This document shows positions 19,750 to 28,627 of a stretch of DNA of 64,000 nt, piece after piece. This stretch comes from Billgrantia aerodenitrificans (GTDB lineage: Bacteria > Pseudomonadota > Gammaproteobacteria > Pseudomonadales > Halomonadaceae). The notes beneath the pieces were generated by a model that was not told the DNA's origin, did no database searches, and saw only the letters and a list, made by a program, of their open reading frames with translations. Positions within the stretch are counted from its first letter, which is position 1, and each line of letters opens with the position of its first letter. Position numbers and translations under genes: made by a program. The stretch is taken from NCBI RefSeq assembly GCF_021404405.1, contig NZ_JABFTV010000009.1, positions 1 through 64,000 of the forward strand, written 5' to 3'.

Positions 19750-20106
19750 ATGAAGATCAAGGTTATTGCGGTGGCAGCTCTCACGAGCATGCTGCTCTCT
19801 CCGTTGGCTATGGCTCAGGAAGCTGCTGGAACGGCGGGTACCGGAACGACCGGTACGGGTACCGCTGCTGGTGGCACGGCTACAACAGGCGGTGCAGGCG
19901 CAGGCGCAGGCGGTGCAGCCGCTAGCGGCGCAGGCGGTGCAGCCGCTGGCGGCGGCCTGGCAGGCCTGAGCGCAGCTACCGGCCTTTCCACTGCGGCATT
20001 GGCGGGTATTGCCGTAGCGGGTGCCGTTGCCGTAGGTGCCGCTGTGGCCTCATCCGGTTCCAGCAGCGGTGGTACGGGTACCACAGGAACCACCGGCACC
20101 CAGTGA
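19750..20106 (+). CDS. gfcA: GfcA/YjbE-like low-complexity secreted protein
   Basis: A 118-aa protein with a clear Sec signal peptide (MKIKVIAVAALTSMLLSPLAMA-QE). The mature part is almost only Gly, Ala, Thr and Ser, with a hydrophobic Ala/Val-rich segment (LAGIAVAGAVAVGAAVA) and a TGTTGTTGTQ tail. E. coli GfcA (YmcD) and YjbE share this composition and head the operons gfcABCD and yjbEFGH. The following three genes are GfcB-, GfcC- and GfcD-like, which makes the assignment strong despite low complexity. Its molecular role in capsule/EPS assembly is unknown. AGGGAG precedes the ATG. Confidence 0.8.
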   Translation: MKIKVIAVAALTSMLLSPLAMAQEAAGTAGTGTTGTGTAAGGTATTGGAGAGAGGAAASGAGGAAAGGGLAGLSAATGLSTAALAGIAVAGAVAVGAAVASSGSSSGGTGTTGTTGTQ

Positions 20107-20777
20107 TGCGGTTTGCGCAATATCGCCTGCCTTTGCAAGGCCGCCTCCGGGCGGTCTTGCTGTTGTGTGGGGCCACACTCGGTTTGGCCGGTTGCGCCAG
20201 CGACGGCCTGAGCCCGCTTGGGACCTCATTGCAAACGATGCTGCCCCAGCGAAGCGGGCTGCCCGCTCAGGCAGCCGAGATCCCTTACGCTTCGCTGTCG
20301 TTGCGCATGGGTGGCATGCAGGGTTTGGCCGTGATGGGCGCCCAAGTGGGTGGGCACAGCTACTGGCCGTTGGCCGACGGCATGATGCTGGCCCTGCACG
20401 GCGGTGGTCTTTACGCCACCAGCGGGCTGGAGCAGGACCTGATGGCGACCCATTACCCGGATTCGATACTGCCTTGGCAGCTCGAAACACCAGCCCGTTT
20501 CCAATTGGTACGCCATTGGCGCAATGCCGAAGGTGAACTCGAGCGCGGCGTAGCCCAAGGCACGCTCGAGTGTGCCGAAGCCGAACCGACCAGACTGCCT
20601 TTGGGTGAGCGCCTGTTGCAGCGTTGTGTTCAGCACTTGCAGTGGCAGCACGGCCCAAGCCAGCGCTCGAAGCTGTGGCGCGATCCTCACGACTTCACGC
20701 TGTGGGCAGTGGATGAGCGCCCCTGGCCGGGGGCGCCACGCATTCACTGGCAGGTGGCTCGTCACTGGTGGGAATAG
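20106..20777 (+). CDS. gfcB: GfcB/YjbF-family lipoprotein
   Basis: A 223-aa lipoprotein: signal region followed by LGLAGC with lipidated Cys30. The mature domain matches the YjbF/GfcB pattern, with SLSLRMGGMQGLAVMGAQ and a C-terminal WLAVD-like stretch (FTLWAVDERPWPG). GfcB is required for group-4 capsule and O-antigen capsule secretion; biochemical function is unknown. The ATG at 20106 overlaps the gfcA stop (TGATG); a GTG three bases upstream is an alternative. Confidence 0.82.
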   Translation: MRFAQYRLPLQGRLRAVLLLCGATLGLAGCASDGLSPLGTSLQTMLPQRSGLPAQAAEIPYASLSLRMGGMQGLAVMGAQVGGHSYWPLADGMMLALHGGGLYATSGLEQDLMATHYPDSILPWQLETPARFQLVRHWRNAEGELERGVAQGTLECAEAEPTRLPLGERLLQRCVQHLQWQHGPSQRSKLWRDPHDFTLWAVDERPWPGAPRIHWQVARHWWE

Positions 20778-20783
20778 ACACTC

Positions 20784-21572
20784 ATGTATGACCGTGCAAA
20801 GACGCGACGCCAACGTTGGGTGGCCCTGTTGATGGCGCTCTCGCTATGGCCCGCGGCCGCCAGCGCGCAGCGGGAAGCACCGACCGACAGTGCCATGCCC
20901 GCCACGCTGCTCGAGGCATGGCTGGCGTGGCAGGCCCAGGAGCAGGAACCTCTCGATTGGGCCTATAGCTTCGCCCTGCGCACTAGAGATGCCAGCGTTC
21001 TAGAGCCGCTTCGAGCGGAATTGCTGGGAGAGCTCGCCAGCCTGGGCGATACCCTGAGACTGATGGGACACGAGCCCGGGGCACGCCACCTGCAGGCTTG
21101 GCATCACGCCGTTCAAGGTCTGCCTGCCGAAGCCGCCCGCTCTCCGGAGCGGCTCGACCTTCCCTGGCTTGCCGCTTCGCTGCGGCGCAATGTCCCAGTC
21201 GGCAATTTGATTCATCTGGGCACTTGTGAGCCGCCACCTTGGGTGGAAGTGTGGGGTGCCAACGGCGTATCCCGGCTGCCATGGCAGCCGGGTATGACCA
21301 CCGCCGGGGCCATCGCTCAGTTGCCCGCCAACGGCTATCGCACCCTGGACCGGGCGACCCTGATTTCACCCTTGGGCGAAACCACCACGCTGGGCGTTGC
21401 CAGTTGGAACCGGGAATCGCTGCCGCTGGCACCCGGCGCCCGATTGGTGTTGCTGCTGCCGGAACATGACATGGGCGGCACCCTGGAGGGCAGCCTGGTC
21501 AACCGGCTGCTGGTACGTTTTCTTGCCACTCGCCTACCCGGTGACGTTTGTACCCTATGGCCTACCCGATGA
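20784..21572 (+). CDS. gfcC: GfcC/YjbG-family periplasmic protein
   Basis: A 262-aa protein with a signal peptide (cleavage after ALSLWPAAASA). The C-terminal half contains the capsule-biosynthesis GfcC domain, with VWGANGVSRLPWQPG and LISPLGETTTLGVASWN resembling the SLBB-like beta-grasp region. The structure known for the E. coli family member is Wza-like in part, which fits a role with the Wza channel encoded divergently. It ends in the ATGA overlap with gfcD. Confidence 0.8.
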   Translation: MYDRAKTRRQRWVALLMALSLWPAAASAQREAPTDSAMPATLLEAWLAWQAQEQEPLDWAYSFALRTRDASVLEPLRAELLGELASLGDTLRLMGHEPGARHLQAWHHAVQGLPAEAARSPERLDLPWLAASLRRNVPVGNLIHLGTCEPPPWVEVWGANGVSRLPWQPGMTTAGAIAQLPANGYRTLDRATLISPLGETTTLGVASWNRESLPLAPGARLVLLLPEHDMGGTLEGSLVNRLLVRFLATRLPGDVCTLWPTR

Positions 21573-23677
21573 TTTTTTGTTCTGCCCGACAGCGCGCTGC
21601 CAGGCGCGTTGGCTCCTGGCTTTGCTATGCAGGCCTTGCCCCGCTGCTGCTGTGCAGCCCGACGGCATGGGCCCTGGGTACCGGCCAAAGCGATTTCGGC
21701 GGGGTCGGCCTGATGCAAACCCCCACCGCGCGCATGGCGCCGCTGGGCCACTTTGCCGCCACCTTCAGCCGTACCGCGCCTTACCGTCGCTATGGGGTAT
21801 TCGTTCAACCCACGCCATGGCTGGAAGCGGGCTTTCGCTATGTCGAGATAGAGGACAAGCTCTACGGTGAGCGTATCGCCGGCGACCGCAACTATCTCGA
21901 CAAGGGGCTGGATGCCAAATTCCGGCTGCTGCAGGAAGGCCCTTATCGGCCTCAGGTCGCCTTGGGCTTACGCGATGCCGGCGGTACCACCCTGTTCGGC
22001 GCCGAGTATCTGGTGGCCAGCAAGCGCCTAGGTGAATTCGATTTTTCTCTGGGCGTGGGCTGGGGCTACCTGGGTGCCAGCGGCGACGCCGGCTCACCGC
22101 TTGGCTGGCTCGACAGCCGCTTCGACGAGCGGCCCGAGGAGTATGGCGAAGGCGGCGGCCAGTTCGAGATCTCGCAGCTGTTCCGTGGGCCGGCCGCTCT
22201 GTTCGGCGGCGTGGAGTATCAAACCCCGTGGCAGCCGCTGGTGCTACAGCTCGAGTACGAAGGCAACGACTACAGTAACGAGCCGGCCAGCGCCCCCCTC
22301 CGCCGCGAGTCGCGGCTCAACCTCGGCTCGCGACTGCAGCTTGGCGAGAGTCTTTCACTGCATGCCGGCTGGCAGCGTGGCGACGTTTTCATGGCCGGGG
22401 TCTCGATTTCCACCAACCTGGCGGGGCTCTCCCAGGCCAAGCAGGACCCGCGCCCGATGCCCTTGGATGCTGCACCGCAAGGCGACTGGCAGCAGGTTGC
22501 TCGAGCCTTGGAAGCCAACGCCGGCATGCGGGTTGCCGAAGTGGCGCGCCAGGGCAACAGTGTTCGAGTGACGGCCGAACCGCTGCGCTATCGCAATCTG
22601 GCCACCAGCGAGGGCCGTGCGGGGCGCATCCTGCATGCTGAGCTCGAACCGGAGGTAAGCGAGTTCCGCTATCGCTGGCAATCGCAGGGGCTGGCCCTGC
22701 GTGAAAGCGTGCACCCGCGGGATTCCTTCGCGGCTGGGGTGGCCTCGACGGATGCTGCCAGCGACCATCTGCAGGGCGTTTACGTACACGCGCAGCTGGA
22801 ACCCAGCGCTGGCGAGACGCTCTACCGCAGTACACCACGCCGCTTCGATTACCATATCGGCCCGGCGCTGGAACAGAATTTCGGCGGCCCGGATGGCTAC
22901 CTGTACCGGCTCTCGGCTTACGCCGACGCGGATTGGTACACGGACGCCCAAGGCTGGCTGTCGGTACGGGGAGACGTCACCCTGGCCGACAACCTGGACC
23001 GCTACGAGTACATCGCCGCTTCGGAACTGCCTCGGGTGAGAACCTATATCGGCGATTACCTGGCCAGCTCCAATGCGGGCATCACCCAACTGCAGTACAC
23101 CCGCACCGCACAACTCGCCCCCGACTGGTATCTGCTGGGCTACGGCGGGCTGCTGGAGATGATGTACGCCGGGGTGGGCGGCGAAGTGCTCTATCGGCCC
23201 TTCAACAGCCGCTGGGCACTCGGCCTGGATATTAACCGCGTACGCCAGCGCGAATTCGATCAACGCTTCGAATTGCGCGACTATCAGGCCTGGACCGGCC
23301 ACCTCAGCGCCTATGTCGATACCGGCTTCGAGGATCTGCTGGCACAGATCAGCGTCGGTCGCTATCTGGCGGGCGACCACGGTGTTACGTTCGATCTCTC
23401 TCGCGAATTCGCCAACGGCGTGCGTGTGGGTGGCTGGGCCACCTTCACCGATGTCGGCAACGACTTCGGTGAGGGCAGCTTCGACAAGGCGCTGTATCTC
23501 TCGATCCCGCTCGATGCCTTCTTCGTGCGCTCGAGCCGCGATCGCGCCGACATCGCCTGGCAACCGCTCACCCGGGATGGCGGTGCGCGTCTCAACCGTC
23601 GCTACTCGCTTTACGAGCTGACCAAAGAGCGCCAGTTGAGGAACTACTGGCAAGAATTCGACGCCATGTGGGAGTAA
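21569..23677 (+). CDS. gfcD: GfcD/YjbH-family outer-membrane lipoprotein-like beta-barrel
   Basis: About 702 aa. An N-terminal signal segment (SWLCYAGLAPLLLCSPTAWA) is followed by the typical YjbH opening GQSDFGGVGLMQTPTARMAPLGHFAATFS and many alternating beta-strand segments ending in an aromatic C-terminus. Two barrel-like halves are visible (residues about 30-260 and 420-700). Family members are outer-membrane barrels needed for capsule/EPS export. The frame is open from a TTG at 21548; the ATG at 21569 is preferred because it makes a 4-bp overlap with gfcC. Confidence 0.83.
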   Translation: MIFCSARQRAARRVGSWLCYAGLAPLLLCSPTAWALGTGQSDFGGVGLMQTPTARMAPLGHFAATFSRTAPYRRYGVFVQPTPWLEAGFRYVEIEDKLYGERIAGDRNYLDKGLDAKFRLLQEGPYRPQVALGLRDAGGTTLFGAEYLVASKRLGEFDFSLGVGWGYLGASGDAGSPLGWLDSRFDERPEEYGEGGGQFEISQLFRGPAALFGGVEYQTPWQPLVLQLEYEGNDYSNEPASAPLRRESRLNLGSRLQLGESLSLHAGWQRGDVFMAGVSISTNLAGLSQAKQDPRPMPLDAAPQGDWQQVARALEANAGMRVAEVARQGNSVRVTAEPLRYRNLATSEGRAGRILHAELEPEVSEFRYRWQSQGLALRESVHPRDSFAAGVASTDAASDHLQGVYVHAQLEPSAGETLYRSTPRRFDYHIGPALEQNFGGPDGYLYRLSAYADADWYTDAQGWLSVRGDVTLADNLDRYEYIAASELPRVRTYIGDYLASSNAGITQLQYTRTAQLAPDWYLLGYGGLLEMMYAGVGGEVLYRPFNSRWALGLDINRVRQREFDQRFELRDYQAWTGHLSAYVDTGFEDLLAQISVGRYLAGDHGVTFDLSREFANGVRVGGWATFTDVGNDFGEGSFDKALYLSIPLDAFFVRSSRDRADIAWQPLTRDGGARLNRRYSLYELTKERQLRNYWQEFDAMWE

Positions 23678-23702
23678 GCGTCGCTGGTGGCCGTGCCCGG
23701 TC

Positions 23703-24020
23703 TTACGCTGCCTGGAGCCACCAGCGCCAGGCAGCGGCCGCCGCCATGCCCAGGCCGATGGCGAGCAGCGGGCTACGCCATAGGATGGCTACCAGTGTCG
23801 TTGCCAGCGCAGCCAGGCGGGCTCCGCCGTCGCCGAACATGATCAACGGTGCCACGATGGCGATCAGCACCGACGTGGACATGGCATCGACGAAGCGCTG
23901 CACCTTGGGGCCCAGGGGCACTCTCGACATGACCAGCAAGCCAAGCACGCGGGAACCATAGGCGATAGTCGCCAACAGGCCGATGGCCAACAGTGATTGC
24001 CACAGCGGTATGGAGCTCAT
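23703..24020 (-). CDS. azlD: AzlD-family branched-chain amino acid exporter subunit
   Basis: A 105-aa membrane protein with three to four hydrophobic segments and the AzlD pattern TIAYGSRVLGLLVMSRVPLGPKVQRFVDAM (residues about 17-46). AzlC and AzlD together form a small exporter of branched-chain amino acids or analogues. The start at 24020 overlaps the azlC stop by one base; an upstream extension of the frame lies inside azlC and was rejected. Convergent with gfcD, with only 25 bp between stops. Confidence 0.85.
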   Translation of the reverse strand: MSSIPLWQSLLAIGLLATIAYGSRVLGLLVMSRVPLGPKVQRFVDAMSTSVLIAIVAPLIMFGDGGARLAALATTLVAILWRSPLLAIGLGMAAAAAWRWWLQAA

Positions 24021-24748
24021 CAACCGGGCTTCCCCTCTCCATGCCTGGGCATCACCACGGCCACCAGGCCGCCGGCCAGTCCCCCCACCATGACATGCAG
24101 GTAAGGCGGCAGCCAGCGGTAGGCCGCCAGCGCCGCTATGGCCGCCGCCAGCCACGGCATAGCCATGACCAGGCGTGGCCGACCGCCAAACAGCATCATC
24201 AGGAAGAAGCAGAGCATGATCACATCCAGGCCGAAGCGCTCCGGCTGGGCGATCCCGCCGCCGAAGGCCACGCCTACCAGAGTACCCAGTATCCATGCCG
24301 CCCACAGGGCAATGCCGCTGCCCAGCAAGATGCCCAGGTTGCGCTCACCGCGGTGGTACTGACCCAGCGCCATCGCCCAGTTGGAGTCGCTCATCAGCAC
24401 CACCAAGGCAAACTGCCGGCCACGGCCAAGCGGCTGCAGCCAAGGGTATAGCGCCGCACTCATCAGCATATGACGCGTGTGGATTGCCACGGTAACGGTG
24501 GCCAGCGCGAGCAGCGGCATGGGCGAGTGCCACATATCCAGCGCCGCGAACTGCGACGGTGCCGAAAACACCAGGGTGCTGAGCAGCAGCGCTTCCCAAT
24601 TGGCCAGGCCATGGTGCACGGCAGCCACCCCGAAGGCCAGACCGAAAGCCACCGTGAAGGTGGCGACTGGCATCATCATGACCAGGCCGCGCCAGGTGCC
24701 CGGTACATCCAGCCACGCCTCGCTATTCGTTTGCCTGTTCATCACCAT
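24020..24748 (-). CDS. azlC: AzlC-family branched-chain amino acid exporter
   Basis: A 242-aa membrane protein with about seven spans. AzlC features: VAFGLAFGVAAVHHGL, LLLSTLVFSAPSQFAALDMW (the conserved FxGxxQFxxL-type segment) and TRHMLMSAALYPWL. Paired with azlD. The start may be the Met at residue 3 (MNRQTNSEAW). Divergent from the TRAP operon across a 220-bp region containing a long inverted repeat. Confidence 0.88.
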   Translation of the reverse strand: MVMNRQTNSEAWLDVPGTWRGLVMMMPVATFTVAFGLAFGVAAVHHGLANWEALLLSTLVFSAPSQFAALDMWHSPMPLLALATVTVAIHTRHMLMSAALYPWLQPLGRGRQFALVVLMSDSNWAMALGQYHRGERNLGILLGSGIALWAAWILGTLVGVAFGGGIAQPERFGLDVIMLCFFLMMLFGGRPRLVMAMPWLAAAIAALAAYRWLPPYLHVMVGGLAGGLVAVVMPRHGEGKPG

Positions 24749-24828
24749 CCCCTTGCATGAAGACTCCCCGTCATACCGTTCCTCGAGCCAAGTGGCTAAT
24801 GTTCGCCGACCTACCGAGCTTGGCGCTG

Positions 24829-24868
24829 CAAAGAAAAAAACAAACAGTCCTGCTTGTTTTTTTCTTTG
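24829..24868. promoter_or_regulatory. 15-bp perfect A/T-rich inverted repeat between azlC and dctP
   Basis: CAAAGAAAAAAACAA (24829-24843) and TTGTTTTTTTCTTTG (24854-24868) are exact complements around a 10-nt spacer. One arm is purine-rich and the other pyrimidine-rich. It lies in the divergent azlC/dctP intergenic region. It could be an operator, a bidirectional terminator for leader transcripts, or a structural element. A second dyad GTTGG-CTAT-CCAAC is at 24894-24907. Confidence 0.6.
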
Positions 24869-24968
24869 GCAGAGTCTAGTTTGGAATTCGTACGTTGGCT
24901 ATCCAACTCTGCCAACGCGAGATCACAAGAGCAACAAAGCCGCCGTCAATACGGAACGGGAGAACAAT

Positions 24969-26105
24969 ATGACCTGCAAACGCAAGGCGCTGACACTGGC
25001 TGTCACCACACTGGCCCTACCTGCCCTCTTCACCACGGCGCAGGCTTCCACTTCCTTCATCGCCAATTCCTTCTACGACCAGCAACATCCGCATTCCCGC
25101 TATGGCTACATTGAGTGGGCGGAAACGGTCGAGCAACTCTCCAATGGCGAACTGAAGCCCGAGGTATACACCGGCACGGTGCTGTTGGCCCCACGCGCCA
25201 ACCTTCAGGGCATTCAGGACAATATCGTTCAGGTAGCCCACCACGCTGCGGTATACACCCCTTCCGAGATGCCGGTCGCCAATGCGGTGCAAGAACTTGG
25301 CTTCAACTTCGACGATCCGCTTGTCGGCATTCTGGCCGTGACCGATTTCAGCACCCGCAACCCGATCCAGCTGGCGGAGTGGGAGGAGCTGGATATCGTC
25401 TACCTGGGCGCCTACAACACGCCCCCTTACGTGTTGTTCTGCCGCGAGCCGGTGCGCACCCTGGCAGAGCTGCGTGGAAAGCGAATTCGTACCGCGGGTT
25501 CCACCGTTTCAGCCTGGGTTGAGGAAGCCGGCGGCGTACCGGTCAACGTTCCATCAAGCGAAATGTACAGCGGCCTGGATCGCGGCTCTCTGGACTGCGC
25601 CTCCAACGCGGCCAACGATTTGATCGACCGCTCGCTGTGGGAAGTGGCGCAGCACACTACCCTGCTGCCCACCGGCATGTATTGGTCGGGCCCTCAGTGG
25701 GGCTTCAATTCCGAGTTCTGGGCCGGTTTGAGCGATGGCGAGCGGGACGTCTTCAAGCAGGCGACCGCCAAGGCCATGACGCGCATGATCGTGCAGTACC
25801 TGGCGACTGCCGATGCGGCTCTGGAAGAAGCGATAGGCCACGGCAATAACGTCTACGAACCCGGCGAAGACCTGATGGATTCGGTCGAGGCGTACCGTGA
25901 AAGGGCCTTGGCCGGCATCTACGATACGGCCCGCAACAACTACGGGGTCGACGATGCCGAAGCCTTGATCGATGACTTCCTTGCGACCTACGAGAAGTGG
26001 CAAGGCTTGGTGGGTGAGGTAGACCGCAACGATGAAGAGGCGCTCGCCGCTCTGGCAATGCGCGAAATCTTCGATAAGCTGCCGGCAGACTACGGGATCT
26101 ACTGA
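24969..26105 (+). CDS. dctP: TRAP transporter substrate-binding protein (DctP family)
   Basis: A 378-aa periplasmic binding protein. The signal peptide ends at ...FTTAQA-S. Conserved DctP elements: ANSFYDQQHPHSRYGYIEWAETVEQLSNGEL at the N-terminal lobe (a solute-capture start), LRGKRIRTAGSTVSAWVEEAGG (about residues 168-189), and the SEMYSGLDRGSLDC block. It would bind a small carboxylate-containing solute and hand it to DctQM. The ATG at 24969 has GGGAG upstream; an open frame extends to 24477 but is antisense to azlC. The ligand is unknown. Confidence 0.88.
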   Translation: MTCKRKALTLAVTTLALPALFTTAQASTSFIANSFYDQQHPHSRYGYIEWAETVEQLSNGELKPEVYTGTVLLAPRANLQGIQDNIVQVAHHAAVYTPSEMPVANAVQELGFNFDDPLVGILAVTDFSTRNPIQLAEWEELDIVYLGAYNTPPYVLFCREPVRTLAELRGKRIRTAGSTVSAWVEEAGGVPVNVPSSEMYSGLDRGSLDCASNAANDLIDRSLWEVAQHTTLLPTGMYWSGPQWGFNSEFWAGLSDGERDVFKQATAKAMTRMIVQYLATADAALEEAIGHGNNVYEPGEDLMDSVEAYRERALAGIYDTARNNYGVDDAEALIDDFLATYEKWQGLVGEVDRNDEEALAALAMREIFDKLPADYGIY

Positions 26106-26158
26106 CCCGTCTCGCTCAGGCCGCCTCACCGAGGCGGCCGCTGCCAACGGAATTTGCC

Positions 26159-26815
26159 ATGACCAAGCGCCAGACCCAGGAAGAACGTTCACGCCAAACC
26201 CAGAGCCGGGTCAAGCAAGCGACCATCGAATGCATTCTGGAGAAAGGCATTCGCGCCACTTCGACGGTGGACGTCGCGCGGAAAGCCGGCGTTTCACGCG
26301 GCGCTCTGCTGCATCAATACCCTTCCAAGGAGTTGCTGATGCAGGCTGCACTGGAGGACATCCTCAACAGGGAAGTCGAGAGCGTTCAGGACATGGCGAC
26401 ACGCATCAAGGCAGGCGAGCTCGATTTCGAAACCATGCTGCAGGCGTTGCATGAGCACTTCAAGGGCGACATGTACATGGTGACGCTGGAGTTTCTCACC
26501 ACGGCACGCACCGACCCGGCCATCAAGGAGGTACTGGTGCCCTTGGCCACGACGTTCAACGCCTCCCTGGAGCAGATCTGGGAGCAGCTGGTCATGAATG
26601 CCGAGCACAGCTCGCACGAGAAGCGTGTGGCGCTGAATGCCACGCTCTGCATGATGCGCGGTATGGGGGCACAGAGCATTTGGCGTGAAGACCCGGCGCT
26701 GTACCGGGACATGCTGTTGTTCTGGAAACGAACCCTGTTGGAATTGGGTTTTTCCACTTCGGAGAACACCAAGAGAGTTCCACACAATGACAAGAACGAT
26801 CGAGATACTGAATGA
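26159..26815 (+). CDS. TetR-family regulator inside the TRAP operon
   Basis: A 218-aa regulator. The N-terminal helix-turn-helix is TSTVDVARKAGVSRGALLHQYPSKELL (residues about 34-60), with TIECILEKGIRA in helix 1. The C-terminal half is the variable ligand domain. It sits between dctP and dctQ, and its 3' end overlaps the dctQ start by 29 bp, so it is co-transcribed with the transporter. Most likely it autoregulates this operon in response to the imported solute or a product. The inverted repeats at 24829-24907 are candidate operators. Confidence 0.85.
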   Translation: MTKRQTQEERSRQTQSRVKQATIECILEKGIRATSTVDVARKAGVSRGALLHQYPSKELLMQAALEDILNREVESVQDMATRIKAGELDFETMLQALHEHFKGDMYMVTLEFLTTARTDPAIKEVLVPLATTFNASLEQIWEQLVMNAEHSSHEKRVALNATLCMMRGMGAQSIWREDPALYRDMLLFWKRTLLELGFSTSENTKRVPHNDKNDRDTE

Positions 26816-27284
26816 CTGGGTAGCCAAACTCGCCCTGACGCTGGCGGCGCTGTTTCTGCTGCTCATGGCGCTGCATGTCACACTGGACGTGGCACTTCGC
26901 TATCTGCTCGGCAAGTCGTTTCCCGGCACGCTGGAAGTGGTCTCCTTCTATTACATGGTGGCCGTGGTATTCCTGCCCTTGGCGTACGTCGAGCTCAAGC
27001 GTGAGCACATCAGTGTGGATGTGCTGGTCGGCCGTCTTCCCGCTTCGCTGCAGTTGATCCTTTATCTCTTTGCTTGCAGCCTCGGCCTGCTGTATTTCGG
27101 CATGCTCTGTTACCAGAGCTATCTCGATGCCATGCGTGCGACCACCCGCATGGAAACGGCCATGGCCAACTTCCGCTTTTACCTCTGGCCCAGCCGCTGG
27201 GCGCTACCCGTCGGTTTCGGCGCCATGATGCTGGCGATTTTCGCCAACATGCTGAAGGCATTGCGTTTACGTCAAGCCCTTTAG
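26787..27284 (+). CDS. dctQ: TRAP transporter small membrane subunit (DctQ)
   Basis: A 165-aa protein with four hydrophobic segments. DctQ hallmarks include VTLDVALRYLLGKSFPGTLEVVSFYYM (about residues 30-56) and PLAYVELKREHISVDVLV (about 63-80). The ATG at 26787 lies within the end of the TetR gene. It couples DctP to the large subunit DctM in the inner membrane. Confidence 0.87.
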   Translation: MTRTIEILNDWVAKLALTLAALFLLLMALHVTLDVALRYLLGKSFPGTLEVVSFYYMVAVVFLPLAYVELKREHISVDVLVGRLPASLQLILYLFACSLGLLYFGMLCYQSYLDAMRATTRMETAMANFRFYLWPSRWALPVGFGAMMLAIFANMLKALRLRQAL

Positions 27285-27292
27285 GAGTTTCC

Positions 27293-28600
27293 ATGAGCAA
27301 TCTCGAGATAGGCGTGGCAGGCATTGCCATCGCCTTGGCCCTGATCGCCCTGCGCGTGCCAATCGGCATAGCATTGGGGCTGGTTTCGATCATCGGCATC
27401 AGTGAAATGACCAGCATGCGCGTGGCCTGGGGCATGATTTCCGCCACGCCCTTCGACTTCGCCGGCACCTGGGAGCTGACCGCCGCCCCGATGTTTCTGT
27501 TCATGGGCTACCTGTGCACCTCGACCAACATGACCCAGGGGCTGTTTCATGCCATGCGCCTCTTCATGGCGCGGCTACCGGGCGGCCTGGCGGTTTCCAG
27601 CGTGATGGCTTCCGCTTTTTTTGCCGCTGCCTCCGGCTCCAGCGTGGCGACCTCGGCGGCCATGTCGCGCATTGCCGTTCCCGAGATGCTGAAGTACCGC
27701 TACGACAAAGGCCTGGCCACCGGCACCGTAGCCGCTTCCGGCACGCTGGGCTCGCTGATCCCCCCTAGCGTGCTACTGGTGCTTTACGGGGTTTATGCTC
27801 AGGTCTCGGTGGGCCAGCTGTTCATGGCGGGCTTCATTCCGGGAGTGCTCTCGGCGCTGCTCTACATCGCCATGATCATGGTGCGCACCAAGCTCAACCC
27901 CAGCCTGGCCGGCGATGCTGCCGTGCGCTCCAGCGCCAGGGAAAAATGGGACGCTTTTCGCGACATCTGGCCGTTGCCGCTGCTGATCGGCTCTGTGCTG
28001 GGCGGTATCTTCCTGGGTATTTTCTCCCCCACCGAGGCTGGTGCGGTAGGCACTACCATCGCCGCCCTCATCGCATTTACCAGGCGCACCCTGACCCTGC
28101 GCGCGCTGAGGGAAGCGCTGATCAGCACGGCCGTCAGCACCGCCAGCATCTTCATCATCTTGATTGGCTCGCTGTTCTTTACCCGCTTTTTGGCCCTGAG
28201 CGGCGTGCCGGCCGCTTTCTCGGAGCTGATTCTCGGTGTGAGCACCGAAACCTGGTGGATCCTGCTTGCCGTTGCTCTGATCTATCTGGTGCTCGGCATG
28301 TTCATCGATTCCATTGGCCTGCTGCTGCTGACGCTGCCGCTCATCCTGCCGCTGGTGCAAGGGGCCGATCTCAACCTGGTGTGGTTCGGCATCATCGTCG
28401 TCAAGCTGCTCGAAGTCGGCCTGGTTACGCCCCCTATAGGGCTCAACGTCTACGTGATCAAGGGCGCTCTCGGTAAAAGCGTCACCCTGCCTGAAGTCTT
28501 CAAGGGCGTGAGTTGGTTCATCGTGATGGACATCGTCGCCCTGCTGTTGATCGTGCTGATCCCGGCACTCTCACTCTTCTTGCCACAGTTGATGTTTTGA
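27293..28600 (+). CDS. dctM: TRAP transporter large permease subunit (DctM)
   Basis: A 435-aa, roughly twelve-span permease of the ion-transporter superfamily. Typical DctM features are LRVPIGIALGLVSIIGI at the start, ASGSSVATSAAMSRIAVPEM (about residues 108-127), and the SGTLGSLIPPSVLLVLYGVYA signature. LVTPPIGLNVYVIKG marks the second half. Start chosen at the ATG 27293 with TTAGGAG 6 nt upstream; longer in-frame starts lie in dctQ. It drives sodium-coupled uptake of the unknown DctP ligand. Confidence 0.92.
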   Translation: MSNLEIGVAGIAIALALIALRVPIGIALGLVSIIGISEMTSMRVAWGMISATPFDFAGTWELTAAPMFLFMGYLCTSTNMTQGLFHAMRLFMARLPGGLAVSSVMASAFFAAASGSSVATSAAMSRIAVPEMLKYRYDKGLATGTVAASGTLGSLIPPSVLLVLYGVYAQVSVGQLFMAGFIPGVLSALLYIAMIMVRTKLNPSLAGDAAVRSSAREKWDAFRDIWPLPLLIGSVLGGIFLGIFSPTEAGAVGTTIAALIAFTRRTLTLRALREALISTAVSTASIFIILIGSLFFTRFLALSGVPAAFSELILGVSTETWWILLAVALIYLVLGMFIDSIGLLLLTLPLILPLVQGADLNLVWFGIIVVKLLEVGLVTPPIGLNVYVIKGALGKSVTLPEVFKGVSWFIVMDIVALLLIVLIPALSLFLPQLMF

Positions 28601-28627
28601 CATCCCGGCTCCTACAAGGAAACTCCT

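Noticed and set aside
22355..23653. 432-aa open frame on the minus strand
   Set aside because: It is fully antisense to gfcD, whose signal peptide, family motifs and operon position are clear; GC-rich genes often leave such open frames.
24477..24968. Upstream extension of the DctP frame
   Set aside because: The extension is antisense to azlC, and the signal peptide begins only at the ATG 24969.
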